Below, one piece after another: positions 8,553 to 16,895 of a stretch of 47,401 bases of DNA. A program made the position numbers and the translations under genes. The notes below the pieces were generated by a model, which was not told where the DNA came from, searched no databases, and saw only the letters and a list, made by a program, of their open reading frames with translations. Source of the stretch: Corynebacterium halotolerans (GTDB lineage Bacteria > Actinomycetota > Actinomycetes > Mycobacteriales > Mycobacteriaceae); NCBI RefSeq assembly GCF_001056295.1, contig NZ_JVMD01000019.1:1-47401 (forward strand), written 5' to 3'. Each line of letters starts with the position of its first letter. Positions within the stretch are counted from its first letter, which is position 1.

Positions 8553-10925
8553 ATGACCGCATTTCCGAACCCGGCGGGACAACGCCCGCCGTTCATAGCC
8601 ACGGTGCCGGGCTTCCCCCGCATCGGCGCCCACCGGGAGCTGAAGAAGGCCATCGAAGCCTACTGGCGCGACCCGTCGCTGGCGCCGGAGCTCGCGAACA
8701 CCGCGGCGACGCTCATCGACCGCCGCCTGCGGCGCGCCACGACCACCGGCCTGGATTCGGTGCCCGTCGGCACCTTCTCCTATTACGACCAGATGCTCGA
8801 CGTCGCCGCGATGGTCGGCGCCCTGCCCGCCCGCGTCGACGGCATCGCCGATCACCCGGAGGAGCAGGTGGCGGAGTCCGGGGGCCTGCTGCCGCCGTGG
8901 CTCGACCGCTACTTCGCGGCGGCCCGCGGCGCCGAGGGCATCCCGCCCCTCGAGATGACCAAGTGGTTCGACACGAACTACCACCACCTGGTTCCCGAGC
9001 TCGACGCCGCCCGCCCCTTCGCCGCCGATCCGTCGTTCCTGGTGTCGCAGGTGCGCGGGGCGCGCCGGAACCACGTGCCGGCGCGGCCGGTGCTCATCGG
9101 CCCGGTGACGTTCCTGGCGCTGTCCAAGGCCGCCCCGGGCTCGCCCGGCGAGCCGCTGGACAGGTTGCCCGAGCTCGTCGACGTCTACCTGGGCATCCTC
9201 GACGCACTCGCCGCGGAGGGGGTGGAGTGGGTCCAGCTCGACGAGCCCGCCCTCAACACCGATCGCCTGCCGGCCGACCGCGGGGCGGAGGCGTCCCGGC
9301 AGTGGCGGCGCCTGGTGGCCCACGCCCATGGCCTCGGTCTGCGGGTGCTCGCCCAGACGTACTTCACGGATGGGCAGCGGGCCGTCGATGTGCTGGCGGG
9401 CACCGGCGTGGACGCGATCGGCGTGGACTACGTCGCCGGTGATGCGCCGGATCTGTCGGCTCTCCCGGAGTCGACGCTGATCGTCGCGGGCGTCGTCGAC
9501 GGCCGCAACGTCTGGCGCACGGACTGCGCCCGGGCGCTGGCCACCCTCGCCGGCGTCGCCCGGACGCACCCGGTGGCGGTGTCGACGTCGTGTTCGCTCC
9601 TGCACGTCCCGCATTCGCTGGCGGCGGAGCCGTCGCTGGCGAATGAGCCGGAGCTGCGGGCGCGGCTGGCGTTCGGCGAGGAGAAGATCATCGAGGTCGT
9701 CTCGCTCGCCCGCGCCCTGCACCACCCGGACGGCCAGCGCATCCGCCGCAACGGTTTCCTGGCCGAGGCGGAGGCCGCCGCGAATGGCGACCACGCGGAG
9801 GAGCAGGGGAACGAGCGGGAGCGGGATGCACGAGCCCCGGAGCACCGGGTCCCCCGCCGGAAGGGCGGCGTCCACGATCGTTCGCCGTTCCCGCTTCGTC
9901 GCAAAGCCCAGGACCGGGCCCTGGACCTGCCCCCGCTGCCGACGTCGACGATCGGTTCCTTCCCTCAGACGCCGGAGGTCCGCGCCGCCCGCGCGGCGTA
10001 CGCCCGCGGCGAGTCGTCGGCCCGGGCGTACGAGGCCGCGATGATCCGGGAGATCGTCAACGTCATCGGCGAACAGGAGCGCCTGGGCCTGGACGTGCTG
10101 GTGCACGGCGAGCCGGAGCGCAACGACATGGTGCAGTACTTCGCCGAGCAGCTCGACGGTTTCCACTGCACGTCGAACGCGTGGGTGCAGTCCTACGGCA
10201 CGCGGTGCGTGCGCCCGCCGATCCTGCACGGCGACGTCTCGCGCCCGGCGCCGATGACGGTGCGCTGGTTCCGCGCGGCGCAGGACATGACGGAACGCCC
10301 GGTCAAGGGCATGCTCACCGGCCCGGTGACCATGCTGGCCTGGTCCTTCGTGCGCGACGACCAGCCGCTGGCGGACACCGCGCATCAGGTTGCTCTGGCG
10401 ATCCGCGCCGAGTGCGAGGACCTGGAGGCGGCGGGCGCGCAGGTGATCCAGGTGGACGAGGCCGCGATCCGCGAGCTGCTCCCCCTGCGCCCGGAGGACC
10501 GCGACGAGTACGCGGAGTGGTCGGTGGAGGCGTTCCGCACCGCCACCGGCGGACTGGCGGACTCCACCCAGCTGCACACGCACATGTGCTACTCGGATTT
10601 CGGGTCGATCCTCGACCTGATCCGGGACATGGACGCCGACGTGACCACGATCGAGGCCGCCCGCGCCGGCTTCGAGCTCGTCGACGCCATCGCCGCCTCG
10701 GACTTCGACCTGCCCCTGGGCCCCGGCGTGTGGGACATCCACTCGCCGCGCGTGCCGGGCGTGGACGAGGTCACGGAGCGCATCGACCACGCCGCCCGCA
10801 CCCTCGGCCCCGACCGGGTGTGGGTGGTGCCCGACTGCGGGTTGAAGACCCGCGGTTGGCCCGAGACCAGGGCGTCGTTGGACGCCCTCGTGAAAGCCGC
10901 CCGGAAGGTCCGGGCGTCGCTGTAG
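8553..10925 (+). CDS. metE: Cobalamin-independent methionine synthase
   Basis: This 790-residue enzyme methylates homocysteine from 5-methyltetrahydropteroyl-glutamate. The N-terminal barrel begins PGFPRIGAHRELKKA (19-33) and the catalytic barrel begins near LPTSTIGSFPQT (462-473). Zinc ligands are His677, Cys679 (HMCYSDF), Glu701 and Cys762 (DCGLKTRGW), all offset by exactly 36 from E. coli MetE. The extra length lies mostly in a charged interdomain linker (about 405-450) rich in Glu, Arg and His. GAGGAG precedes the ATG by eight bases; the longer in-frame extension upstream runs into the riboswitch and is rejected. Expression should be repressed by cobalamin through the upstream riboswitch. 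Confidence 0.97.
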   Translation: MTAFPNPAGQRPPFIATVPGFPRIGAHRELKKAIEAYWRDPSLAPELANTAATLIDRRLRRATTTGLDSVPVGTFSYYDQMLDVAAMVGALPARVDGIADHPEEQVAESGGLLPPWLDRYFAAARGAEGIPPLEMTKWFDTNYHHLVPELDAARPFAADPSFLVSQVRGARRNHVPARPVLIGPVTFLALSKAAPGSPGEPLDRLPELVDVYLGILDALAAEGVEWVQLDEPALNTDRLPADRGAEASRQWRRLVAHAHGLGLRVLAQTYFTDGQRAVDVLAGTGVDAIGVDYVAGDAPDLSALPESTLIVAGVVDGRNVWRTDCARALATLAGVARTHPVAVSTSCSLLHVPHSLAAEPSLANEPELRARLAFGEEKIIEVVSLARALHHPDGQRIRRNGFLAEAEAAANGDHAEEQGNERERDARAPEHRVPRRKGGVHDRSPFPLRRKAQDRALDLPPLPTSTIGSFPQTPEVRAARAAYARGESSARAYEAAMIREIVNVIGEQERLGLDVLVHGEPERNDMVQYFAEQLDGFHCTSNAWVQSYGTRCVRPPILHGDVSRPAPMTVRWFRAAQDMTERPVKGMLTGPVTMLAWSFVRDDQPLADTAHQVALAIRAECEDLEAAGAQVIQVDEAAIRELLPLRPEDRDEYAEWSVEAFRTATGGLADSTQLHTHMCYSDFGSILDLIRDMDADVTTIEAARAGFELVDAIAASDFDLPLGPGVWDIHSPRVPGVDEVTERIDHAARTLGPDRVWVVPDCGLKTRGWPETRASLDALVKAARKVRASL

Positions 10926-10978
10926 CCGGCCGGCCGGCGGGCCTCCTACCGCCGGCCGCATGCTGCGGCGATGAATGA

Positions 10979-11036
10979 AAAGACCGCTTCCCCCGTACGC
11001 GTTCCGGCAGTCCGCGTGGCGGGGGGAGCGGTTCTT
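10979..11036. terminator. Bidirectional terminator between metE and cbiO
   Basis: GACCGCTTCCCCC pairs with GGGGGGAGCGGTT; both strands carry a TCTTTTC-type run after the stem, so it can end both convergent transcripts. Another GC-rich hairpin (about 10925-10965) lies just before it. Confidence 0.85.
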
Positions 11037-11062
11037 TTCGCTTTGCGACGCCCACGTGGGCG

Positions 11063-11857
11063 TCATCGGCCCAGAAGATCCTCCGGGCGCCGGATGCCCG
11101 CCGGGTCGCGGCCCAGCGCTTCGGCCACGACCGGCGCCCAGGGCAGGGACAGCCGCGCCCGCCGCGCCAGATCGGGATCGACGAGGATCTCGGAGGCGGC
11201 GCCGGTCACCGCCGACCCGTCGACGAGCACGGCGGCGCGGGCCGCGAAGGACCAGGCGACGTCGACGTCGTGGGTGGCCATCACCACGGCCACGCCCCCG
11301 TCGTGGAGCGCGCCGAGGGTGCCCAGCAGATTCTCCGTCGCGGCGGGGTCGAGGCCGGCGGTCGGTTCGTCGAGGAGCAGGACGTCGGGGCGCATGGCCA
11401 GCGCACCCGCCAGCGCGACCCGCTTGCGCTGGCCGTAGGACAGCTGGTGCGGGACGCGGTCGGCCAGGTCGGCGACCTCGGCGGCCGCCATGGCCTCGTC
11501 GACGCGGCGCCGGACCTCGTCGTCGGGGAGCCCCTGGTTGACCGGCCCATAGGAGACGTCCGCGGCCACGGAGGTGGCGAACAGCTGGTCATCGGGGTCC
11601 TGGAGGACCAGCTGGACGCGCTGCCGGAGGTGGTTGCGGCCGCGGCGCCCGTAGGAATACGGCGACCCGTCGAACTCGAGGGAGCCCGACGTGGGGCGGA
11701 TGGCGCCGGCCAGCAGGCGCAGCAGCGTCGACTTGCCCGAGCCGTTGGCCCCCAGCAGCGCCATGCGCTCGCCGCGGAAGACTTCGAGGTCGACCCCGGA
11801 CAGCACATGGACACCCGGGTGCCGGAAGCCCAGGCCGCGGGCGGCGAGGATGCTCAC
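11063..11857 (-). CDS. cbiO: Cobalt ECF transporter ATPase
   Basis: This 264-residue ABC ATPase powers cobalt import. Walker A GANGSGKST is at about residues 39-47, the Q-loop VLQDPDDQLF follows, the signature LSYGQRKRVALAGAL precedes Walker B VLLLDEPTAGLDP, and the H-loop is MATHDVD. The DPDDQLF stretch is typical of ECF-type ATPases. The GTG at 11857 overlaps the cbiQ stop as GTGA and is preferred to the longer reading in that frame, which would run through cbiQ. It is the last gene of the riboswitch-controlled cbiMNQO operon and is followed by a strong terminator shared with metE. Confidence 0.95.
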   Translation of the reverse strand: MSILAARGLGFRHPGVHVLSGVDLEVFRGERMALLGANGSGKSTLLRLLAGAIRPTSGSLEFDGSPYSYGRRGRNHLRQRVQLVLQDPDDQLFATSVAADVSYGPVNQGLPDDEVRRRVDEAMAAAEVADLADRVPHQLSYGQRKRVALAGALAMRPDVLLLDEPTAGLDPAATENLLGTLGALHDGGVAVVMATHDVDVAWSFAARAAVLVDGSAVTGAASEILVDPDLARRARLSLPWAPVVAEALGRDPAGIRRPEDLLGR

Positions 11858-12594
11858 GGCCACCACCCCCGCACCGCCGCGGTGGCGGCGACGACTGCGA
11901 CGAGCAGCCCGAGCGCCACCGCGAGGAAACGGCCGTCGCGCGGGCGGTCGACGACCATGACGTCGGCCGACCCCGGCTCGGCGCGCAGCTCCAGGCCCTC
12001 CCCCAGCCGGCGGGCGCGCTGGAATGAGAGGACGAACAGATTCGCCGACTGCGCGGCGACGCCGGTGAGCAGGCCCCTCCGGGTCAGGTGCCCCAGTCGC
12101 TGGGCCTGGGCCTCGTGCATCATCTTCGCGGTGCCCGCCAACGTGCCGACCATCCGGTAGATGAGCTCGGCGAGGTAGGTCAGGGTGCGCGGGATGCCCG
12201 ATCGCCCGGCCCACGCCAGCACCTCCGACAGCGGGGTGGTCACCGTGAACAGCATCGTGCAGCCGATGGCGGCCGTGGCGCGGGCGACGACTTCCGCCGC
12301 CCGCTGCGGCCCCGTCGGCGACCAGACCGGTCCGTCCATCGTGATGGAGAAGAGCAGGGGGAGGATGCCCACGGCGACGAAGGCCGCGGGAGCCGTCCAC
12401 AGCGCCAGGAACAGCCCCGCCGGCACCCGGGCGACGACCGCCGTGACCGACACCGCGGCGATGATGAGCGCCGCGGCCGGCCACGGGGGCAGCGAAATGG
12501 CCAGCAACAGCAGACCGCCGCACAGCACCGCCTTCTCGCCGACGTTGCGCCGCGCCCACCGGTTGCGGGCGGCGGCGGCTTCGAGGGCGTTCAC
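11854..12594 (-). CDS. cbiQ: Cobalt ECF transporter transmembrane subunit
   Basis: This 246-residue membrane protein couples the ATPase to the substrate-binding CbiMN. Hydrophobic segments lie at about 22-60, 60-85 and 105-125, with a final one near 222-241. The ECF T-subunit coupling signature is seen in AQAQRLGH (an Ala-Arg-Gly type motif, about 160-167) and in QRARRLGEGLELRA (about 189-202). The start ATG at 12594 lies one base after the cbiN stop, and its stop overlaps the cbiO GTG. Order M-N-Q-O is the standard cobalt operon. Confidence 0.92.
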   Translation of the reverse strand: MNALEAAAARNRWARRNVGEKAVLCGGLLLLAISLPPWPAAALIIAAVSVTAVVARVPAGLFLALWTAPAAFVAVGILPLLFSITMDGPVWSPTGPQRAAEVVARATAAIGCTMLFTVTTPLSEVLAWAGRSGIPRTLTYLAELIYRMVGTLAGTAKMMHEAQAQRLGHLTRRGLLTGVAAQSANLFVLSFQRARRLGEGLELRAEPGSADVMVVDRPRDGRFLAVALGLLVAVVAATAAVRGWWP

Positions 12595-12595
12595 G

Positions 12596-13018
12596 CTAGG
12601 CGGTCCCCGCTTCCCGGCCCTCGGCCAGGGCCTCGTCGCGCCCCTTGCCGCGGCCGCGGTAGAAGCCCAGCACGTAGCCGAGCACGCCCGCGCCCAAGCC
12701 GGCCTGGAGCGCGAAGATGCCGGATTCGACCTCGCCCGGCAGCTCGCCGATGATCGGCTCGAACCACGGCTCGTAATCCGGGTTGCTCTCCTCGATGGCT
12801 TCGGTGGCGGCGCCGTCGGTGCCGCCGAAGGCCTCCTCGGCGTCCGGGTCGCCCAGGTTGAAGAACATGGGGAACGCCGCGAGGACGATCACCAGGGCGA
12901 TGATCGCGACGGTGACCCCCGCACCGGAACGCTTGGGGGCGGCCGTCTTGTCCTTCACGTTGTCCTGCTTTTCCGTCTTGTCCTGCTTTTCGACGTTCTC
13001 GTTCGCCGACGCGGTCAT
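12596..13018 (-). CDS. cbiN: Cobalt transporter accessory subunit
   Basis: This 140-residue protein has a hydrophilic, Lys/Glu-rich cytoplasmic N-terminus of about 32 residues, a transmembrane helix (33-52), an extracytoplasmic loop carrying [12 protein letters not shown] and YEPWFEPI, and a second helix (about 102-120). The loop motifs are those of CbiN, which associates with CbiM and is needed for metal loading. The charged N-terminal extension is longer than in many CbiN proteins (about 100 residues usual). The ATG overlaps the cbiM stop as ATGA, so translation is coupled. Confidence 0.92.
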   Translation of the reverse strand: MTASANENVEKQDKTEKQDNVKDKTAAPKRSGAGVTVAIIALVIVLAAFPMFFNLGDPDAEEAFGGTDGAATEAIEESNPDYEPWFEPIIGELPGEVESGIFALQAGLGAGVLGYVLGFYRGRGKGRDEALAEGREAGTA

Positions 13019-13773
13019 CGCACGGCCTCCTTCTGCTCGGTCCGATCTGCGTCGGCGGTGAGGCGCCCGTCGTGGGCGACCTCATCGGCGATCGAGTCGT
13101 CGGAAAGCTCGTTCTTCTTCAGCACGCCCAGCGAGAAGAGCTCCTTCTCGGCGACCGTGCGCAGGGCCTTGACCACCAGCACCGTCAGCAGCGCCTCGAT
13201 GATGGCCAGGGGGATCTGGGTGATGGCGAACAGCGACAGGAACGTGGCCAGCGCGCCGCCGAAGCCGCCCGGGTCGGCCGGGTGCGCCAGCGCGAGCTGC
13301 GTCGCCGTGACGACGTACGTGGACAGGTCCGCCAGGAACGCGGCGACGAACACCGCGGGCAGCAGGCCGCCGCCGAGGCGGCGCGTGAGGACGTACCCTC
13401 CCCACGCCACCCACGGGCCCACGATGCCCATGGAGAACACGTTCGCGCCGAGCGTGGTGATGCCGCCGTGGGCGAGCAGAAGCGCCTGGAAGAGCAGGAC
13501 GATGGTCGCCAACAGGGACATGACGGGCGGCCTGAACAGCACGGTGCCCAGGCCGGTGCCGGTGGGGTGCGACGTGGAGCCGGTCACCGACGGGATCTTC
13601 AGGGCCGAGAGCACGAACGTGAACGCCCCGGCCGCGCCCAGGAGCATGCCGGTGCCCGGCTTCTCCTTGAGCAGCTTGTTGACGCGCCACGCGCCGTGGA
13701 CGACGAACGGCGCCGCGGCGACCGTCCATCCCACCGCATGGCCGACGGGCAGGAAGCCCTCCGCGATATGCAT
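13015..13773 (-). CDS. cbiM: Cobalt transporter substrate-binding subunit
   Basis: This 252-residue multispanning protein binds Co2+. The N-terminus reads MHIAEGFLP; in CbiM the Met1-His2 amino terminus itself coordinates the metal, which fixes the start at 13773 and rules out the longer in-frame ORF extending into the riboswitch. Other family motifs are [12 protein letters not shown] (about 64-75), [10 protein letters not shown] (about 107-116) and [16 protein letters not shown] lies about nine bases before the ATG. It is the first gene of the cbiMNQO operon, controlled by the upstream cobalamin riboswitch, so cobalt uptake should fall when B12 is plentiful. Confidence 0.95.
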   Translation of the reverse strand: MHIAEGFLPVGHAVGWTVAAAPFVVHGAWRVNKLLKEKPGTGMLLGAAGAFTFVLSALKIPSVTGSTSHPTGTGLGTVLFRPPVMSLLATIVLLFQALLLAHGGITTLGANVFSMGIVGPWVAWGGYVLTRRLGGGLLPAVFVAAFLADLSTYVVTATQLALAHPADPGGFGGALATFLSLFAITQIPLAIIEALLTVLVVKALRTVAEKELFSLGVLKKNELSDDSIADEVAHDGRLTADADRTEQKEAVR

Positions 13774-13849
13774 GTGAATTTTTCCTCCCGCGCCCCCGAC
13801 ACCTCGCGGCGGCGCACAGTCCGGTCCGGCGCCCGTCGGCGCCGGAGTC

Positions 13850-14035
13850 GATCCACGGCCGGTCTCCTGGCTGACGGGGCCGCCCTGCGGCATCCGGGCC
13901 GGCGCCTTCCCGGATCCCGCGCGCCCTTTCCATCGGACGTCCGGAATCCCGTGGCATGTGCCGGACCGGGGTCACCCCGATCACAGTGGCGAGGGCCGCC
14001 GCCCATTCGCAGGGCGTTCCCGTCCACCGAGGATC
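13850..14035 (-). ncRNA. Cobalamin riboswitch controlling cbiMNQO
   Basis: On the minus strand the closing stem pairs GATCC (14035 end) with GGATC (13850 end). Between them are GGTGGACGGGAACG, GGGCGG, the box GCCACTGT, CATGCCACGGG-like spacing, GGGAAGGCGCC, GATGCCGCAGGGCGG and the canonical 3' element AGCCAGGAGACCGGCC. The 76 bases to the cbiM ATG include a perfect hairpin (CCGGCGCC with a four-base loop) that may be part of the expression platform. A TAGGAT -10 box (14044-14049) lies eight bases before the aptamer. Confidence 0.95.
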
Positions 14036-14043
14036 TGCACCCC

Positions 14044-14049
14044 ATCCTA
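14044..14049 (-). promoter_or_regulatory. -10 box for the cbiMNQO transcript
   Basis: TAGGAT on the minus strand, placing the transcript start at the riboswitch 5' edge. No clear -35. Confidence 0.4.
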
Positions 14050-14098
14050 AGCGTTCTTTCAGGTTGCGCACCCGGCCGGGCCCGCCCCCACCCGAAAG

Positions 14099-14114
14099 TA
14101 GACGAACCTGTCTG
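14099..14114. promoter_or_regulatory. McbR-like operator upstream of cysK
   Basis: TAGAC, six bases, GTCTG matches the corynebacterial McbR consensus TAGAC-N6-GTCTA except at the last base. It overlaps the putative -35 (TGTACA, 14113-14118); TAGAAT at 14136-14141 is the -10 at 17-base spacing. McbR represses sulfur and methionine genes in C. glutamicum. Confidence 0.6.
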
Positions 14115-14190
14115 TACAAAACCGGGGGCGGCGCGTAGAATCGCCGACCGACGAAGCAACGAACAAGCAAACGGGAAAGGAAACGACTGG

Positions 14191-15123
14191 ATGACCATCC
14201 ACGACAACATCACCGACCTGATCGGCGGCACGCCGCTGGTCAAGCTCAACCGACTCACCGAGGGCCTGCCGGGCACGGTGGTCGCGAAGCTCGAGTTCTA
14301 CAACCCGGCCAACAGCGTCAAGGACCGCATCGGCAAGGCCATCATCGACGCCGCCGAGGCCTCGGGCGAGCTCAAGCCGGGCGGAACCATCGTGGAGGGC
14401 ACGTCGGGCAACACCGGCATCGCCCTCGCGCTGGTCGGCGCGGCCCGCGGTTACAAGGTCATCCTCACCATGCCCGACACCATGAGCCAGGAGCGCCGCG
14501 TGGTGCTCCGCGCGTTCGGCGCCGAGCTGGTGCTCACCCCGGGCGCCGAGGGCATGAAGGGCGCGGTGAACAAGGCGAACGAGATCGTGGAGAACACCGA
14601 CAACGCCATCCTCGCGTCGCAGTTCGCCAACGAGGCGAACCCGGCGGTCCACGCGGCCACGACCGGCGAGGAGATCTGGGCCGACACCGACGGCGCGGTC
14701 GATTACCTGGTGGCCGGCATCGGCACGGGCGGCACCATCACCGGCGCCGGCCGCACGCTGAAGAAGCACGACCCGAACATCAAGCTCGTCGCGGTCGAGC
14801 CGGCCGACTCCCCGCTGCTGACCGAGGGCAAGGCCGGCCCGCACAAGATCCAGGGCCTGGGCGCCAACTTCGTGCCCGAGATCCTGGACCGTGACCTGCT
14901 CGACGAGGTCCTCACCTGCACCAACGACGACGCCATCGCGACGTCCCGGAAGCTGGCCACGCAGGAGGGCATCCTCGGCGGCATTTCGGCGGGCGCCAAC
15001 GTGAAGGCGGCCCTGGAAATCGCCGCGCGCCCCGAGGCCGAGGGCAAGACCATCGTGGTGATCATCCCCGATTTCGGCGAGCGCTACGTGTCGTCGATCC
15101 TGTACCAGGACCTGCGCGACTAG
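14191..15123 (+). CDS. cysK: Cysteine synthase A (O-acetylserine sulfhydrylase)
   Basis: This 310-residue PLP enzyme makes cysteine from O-acetylserine and sulfide. The PLP lysine is Lys44 in [11 protein letters not shown], the phosphate/substrate loop TSGNTG follows at about 71-76, and the glycine-rich PLP-phosphate loop [10 protein letters not shown] is at about 177-186. GAAAGGA lies nine bases before the ATG at 14191; the long in-frame ORF upstream crosses the riboswitch on the other strand and is not real. The next gene is cysE, whose product makes its substrate, and the two enzymes usually form the cysteine synthase complex. An McbR-like operator overlaps its promoter. Confidence 0.97.
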   Translation: MTIHDNITDLIGGTPLVKLNRLTEGLPGTVVAKLEFYNPANSVKDRIGKAIIDAAEASGELKPGGTIVEGTSGNTGIALALVGAARGYKVILTMPDTMSQERRVVLRAFGAELVLTPGAEGMKGAVNKANEIVENTDNAILASQFANEANPAVHAATTGEEIWADTDGAVDYLVAGIGTGGTITGAGRTLKKHDPNIKLVAVEPADSPLLTEGKAGPHKIQGLGANFVPEILDRDLLDEVLTCTNDDAIATSRKLATQEGILGGISAGANVKAALEIAARPEAEGKTIVVIIPDFGERYVSSILYQDLRD

Positions 15124-15137
15124 TCCCCCGCTCCGCC

Positions 15138-15178
15138 ACCGCCGCCGACGTTCCCGCCGCCGGGACGTCGGCGGCGGT
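15138..15178. terminator. Perfect 14-bp stem between cysK and cysE
   Basis: ACCGCCGCCGACGT (15138-15151) and its perfect complement (15165-15178) enclose a 13-base loop. No T-run follows, so it could be an attenuating or RNA-stabilising structure rather than a full terminator. Confidence 0.5.
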
Positions 15179-15197
15179 CTATGTAAAGTTGGTCACC

Positions 15198-15791
15198 ATG
15201 AACTCGTTCCTGAGGCTCCTCAAGGAGGACCTGGACAACGCCCGCGAGCACGATCCCGCCGCCCGCGGCGACGTGGAAAATGCGCTGGTCTACTCGGGCC
15301 TGCACGCCATTTGGGCGCATCGCGCGGCCCACGCGCTGTGGCTCCGGGGAGGGCCCGCGAAGGGCCTCGCGCGCATCCTGGCCCAATTCACCCGTTTCCT
15401 GACGGGCATCGAAATCCACCCGGGCGCCACCATCGGCCGCCGGTTCTTCATCGACCACGGCATGGGCGTGGTCATCGGCGAAACGGCGGAGATCGGCGAC
15501 GGCGTGATGCTGTACCACGGCGTCACCCTGGGCGGCCGCAGCCTGGCGAAGGTCAAGCGGCACCCGACCCTGGAGGACAATGTCACGGTCGGCGCCGGCG
15601 CGAAGGTGCTCGGCCCGGTCGTGATCGGCGCCGGTTCCGCCATCGGCGCCAACGCGGTGGTCACGCGGGATTGCCCGCCGGATTCCATCGTCGTGGGCAT
15701 CCCGGGCAAGATCCGCAGCCGCAAGCCGGAGGAGCACAAGCCGCTTCGCGACGCCTGCGAGTACGTGCAGGGCGACGGAGACGGCATCTAG
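15198..15791 (+). CDS. cysE: Serine O-acetyltransferase
   Basis: This 197-residue enzyme acetylates serine with acetyl-CoA, the first step of cysteine synthesis. The C-terminal half is a left-handed beta helix of hexapeptide repeats ([37 protein letters not shown]), with the active-site His segments [11 protein letters not shown] and YHGVTLGG. It is the short form lacking much of the N-terminal helical domain of E. coli CysE (273 residues), usual in Gram-positives. The ATG at 15198 is preceded by TAAAGT (15184-15189) with eight bases between, so the mRNA may be leaderless; a TTG three codons upstream is less likely. Confidence 0.95.
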   Translation: MNSFLRLLKEDLDNAREHDPAARGDVENALVYSGLHAIWAHRAAHALWLRGGPAKGLARILAQFTRFLTGIEIHPGATIGRRFFIDHGMGVVIGETAEIGDGVMLYHGVTLGGRSLAKVKRHPTLEDNVTVGAGAKVLGPVVIGAGSAIGANAVVTRDCPPDSIVVGIPGKIRSRKPEEHKPLRDACEYVQGDGDGI

Positions 15792-15832
15792 CCCCGCCGC
15801 CCGACGCTCCTCCCCCGCCCACGAACCCCGCG

Positions 15833-16111
15833 CTACGCCACCAGATCGGCGTAGGCGGGGTTCTTCTCGATGAAGCGCTCGACGGCCGAGCAGCTGGCGA
15901 TCACCTTTCCGCCGTTGGCGCGCACGTCGTCGAGCGCGGCCTGGACCAGGGGCTTGGACAGGCCCTTGCCCTGGAACTGCTCGTGCACCACGGTGTGGTT
16001 GAAGTCCAGCGCGCCCTCGGCGGGCTCGTAGGCGGCGAATCCGGCTTCTTCGCCGTCGACGACGAGGACGTAGCGGTGGCCGGCCTCATCGTGGTCGATG
16101 GTGTGCGCCAT
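15833..16111 (-). CDS. Small GNAT-family N-acetyltransferase (YjdJ-like)
   Basis: This 92-residue protein matches the small single-domain acetyltransferases of the COG2388 type: a beta hairpin at the N-terminus (RYVLVVDGEEAGFAAY), then LDFNHTVVHEQFQGKGLSKPLV, with the acetyl-CoA loop QFQGKGL, and a final CSAVERFIEKNPAYADLV segment. The substrate is unknown. GAGGAG lies eight bases before the ATG at 16111; the longer in-frame reading (through 16633) crosses another ORF and has no start signal. It converges with cysE, leaving about 40 bases. Confidence 0.85.
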   Translation of the reverse strand: MAHTIDHDEAGHRYVLVVDGEEAGFAAYEPAEGALDFNHTVVHEQFQGKGLSKPLVQAALDDVRANGGKVIASCSAVERFIEKNPAYADLVA

Positions 16112-16202
16112 GGTGGTGTTCTCCTCTTGTTCGGGTTTCTTGTCCACGGTGTTCTTTCCCGCGGGGTCCTTTCCCACAGGGTACGTGCGGCGGTGCCGCC
16201 GA

Positions 16203-16673
16203 TCAGACGGAGCGGTGGTCGACGGCGGCCGGCGGGGTTCCGGGCTGCTCGTCGGCGCGGCCGACGGCCACGCGGCAGGGCACGGAGCCCGCTCCGTGGG
16301 CGCGTTCGGCGGCGACGCCGGTGCCCCAGCCGGGGCTGACGACGCCGGCCAGCGGCGCGGAGAGGTCGGCCAGCTCGGCGTGGGACCGGCCGGGGACGAC
16401 GATGGTGATGCGCTGGCGCGCCCGCTCCCCCACGTCTGCGCCGGGGTTGGCGTCGAGCCACTCGTCCTGCATGGAGGACCCCTGGTCGCCGTCGGGCATG
16501 ACGTCCTCGTAGACCTCCGCACCGGCGCCGGGCACGAATTCCTCCAGCGCCCCGCGGATCTTCCCGGCCGCGGCGGCGCGGCCTTTTTCGTCGGTGAAGA
16601 TGAAGATGCGGATGACCGACGGCAGCGACTCATCGCCGGACATCGTTCCCGCCGATGCGTATTCGGTAGTCAT
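16203..16673 (-). CDS. Hypothetical protein, possible leaderless gene
   Basis: I do not recognise this 156-residue protein. It has no signal peptide or membrane helix and is acidic, with a beta-like start SVIRIFIFTDEKGRAAAAGKI, a middle part with ITIVVPGRSHAELADLSAPLAG, and a probably disordered tail. TAAGGT lies about eight bases before the ATG, fitting a leaderless start; an internal ATG (residue 11, MSGDESLP) is an alternative. The minus-strand codon pattern is GC3-rich like its neighbours. It may share a promoter with the GNAT gene downstream (91 bases between). A 24-bp tandem repeat lies just upstream. Confidence 0.6.
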   Translation of the reverse strand: MTTEYASAGTMSGDESLPSVIRIFIFTDEKGRAAAAGKIRGALEEFVPGAGAEVYEDVMPDGDQGSSMQDEWLDANPGADVGERARQRITIVVPGRSHAELADLSAPLAGVVSPGWGTGVAAERAHGAGSVPCRVAVGRADEQPGTPPAAVDHRSV

Positions 16674-16689
16674 GGGAAATCACCTTACC

Positions 16690-16737
16690 GTCGGCCCCAT
16701 TGCGCGGAGGCACGTCGGCCCCATTGCGCCGGGGCAC
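16690..16737. repeat. 24-bp tandem repeat upstream of the hypothetical gene
   Basis: Two adjacent 24-base units (16690-16713, 16714-16737) agree at 22 positions. Each contains TGGGGC on the minus strand, a match to the RamA half-site, just upstream of the -10 of the ORF at 16203-16673. Confidence 0.7.
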
Positions 16738-16750
16738 TGGCGGGTCAACG

Positions 16751-16789
16751 AAAAACCGGGGAGCCGTTTTCCAACGGCTCCCCGGTTTT
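16751..16789 (-). terminator. Terminator after tRNA-Phe
   Basis: On the minus strand AACCGGGGAGCCGTT pairs with its complement and is followed by TTTTTC. It lies a few bases past the tRNA-Phe 3' end. Confidence 0.9.
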
Positions 16790-16797
16790 CGATGTTG

Positions 16798-16870
16798 TGG
16801 CCAGAAGCGGGATCGAACCGCTGACCTTCCACTTTTCAGGCGGACGCTCTACCAACTGAGCTATCTGGCC
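16798..16870 (-). tRNA. tRNA-Phe (GAA)
   Basis: The minus strand folds as a tRNA: acceptor GGCCAGA, D-arm GCTC/GAGC, anticodon loop CTGAAAA giving anticodon GAA, T-loop GGTTCGATCCC. The 3' CCA is not encoded. It follows tRNA-Asp copy 1 by 25 bases and ends in a strong terminator. Confidence 0.97.
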
Positions 16871-16895
16871 GAACAATCCCCGGAGGGAATGTCGG

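Noticed and set aside
8394..11066. An 890-codon open frame on the minus strand opposite metE
   Set aside because: It is antisense to metE, whose zinc ligands and barrels are unmistakable, and translates to Arg/His/Gly-rich sequence.
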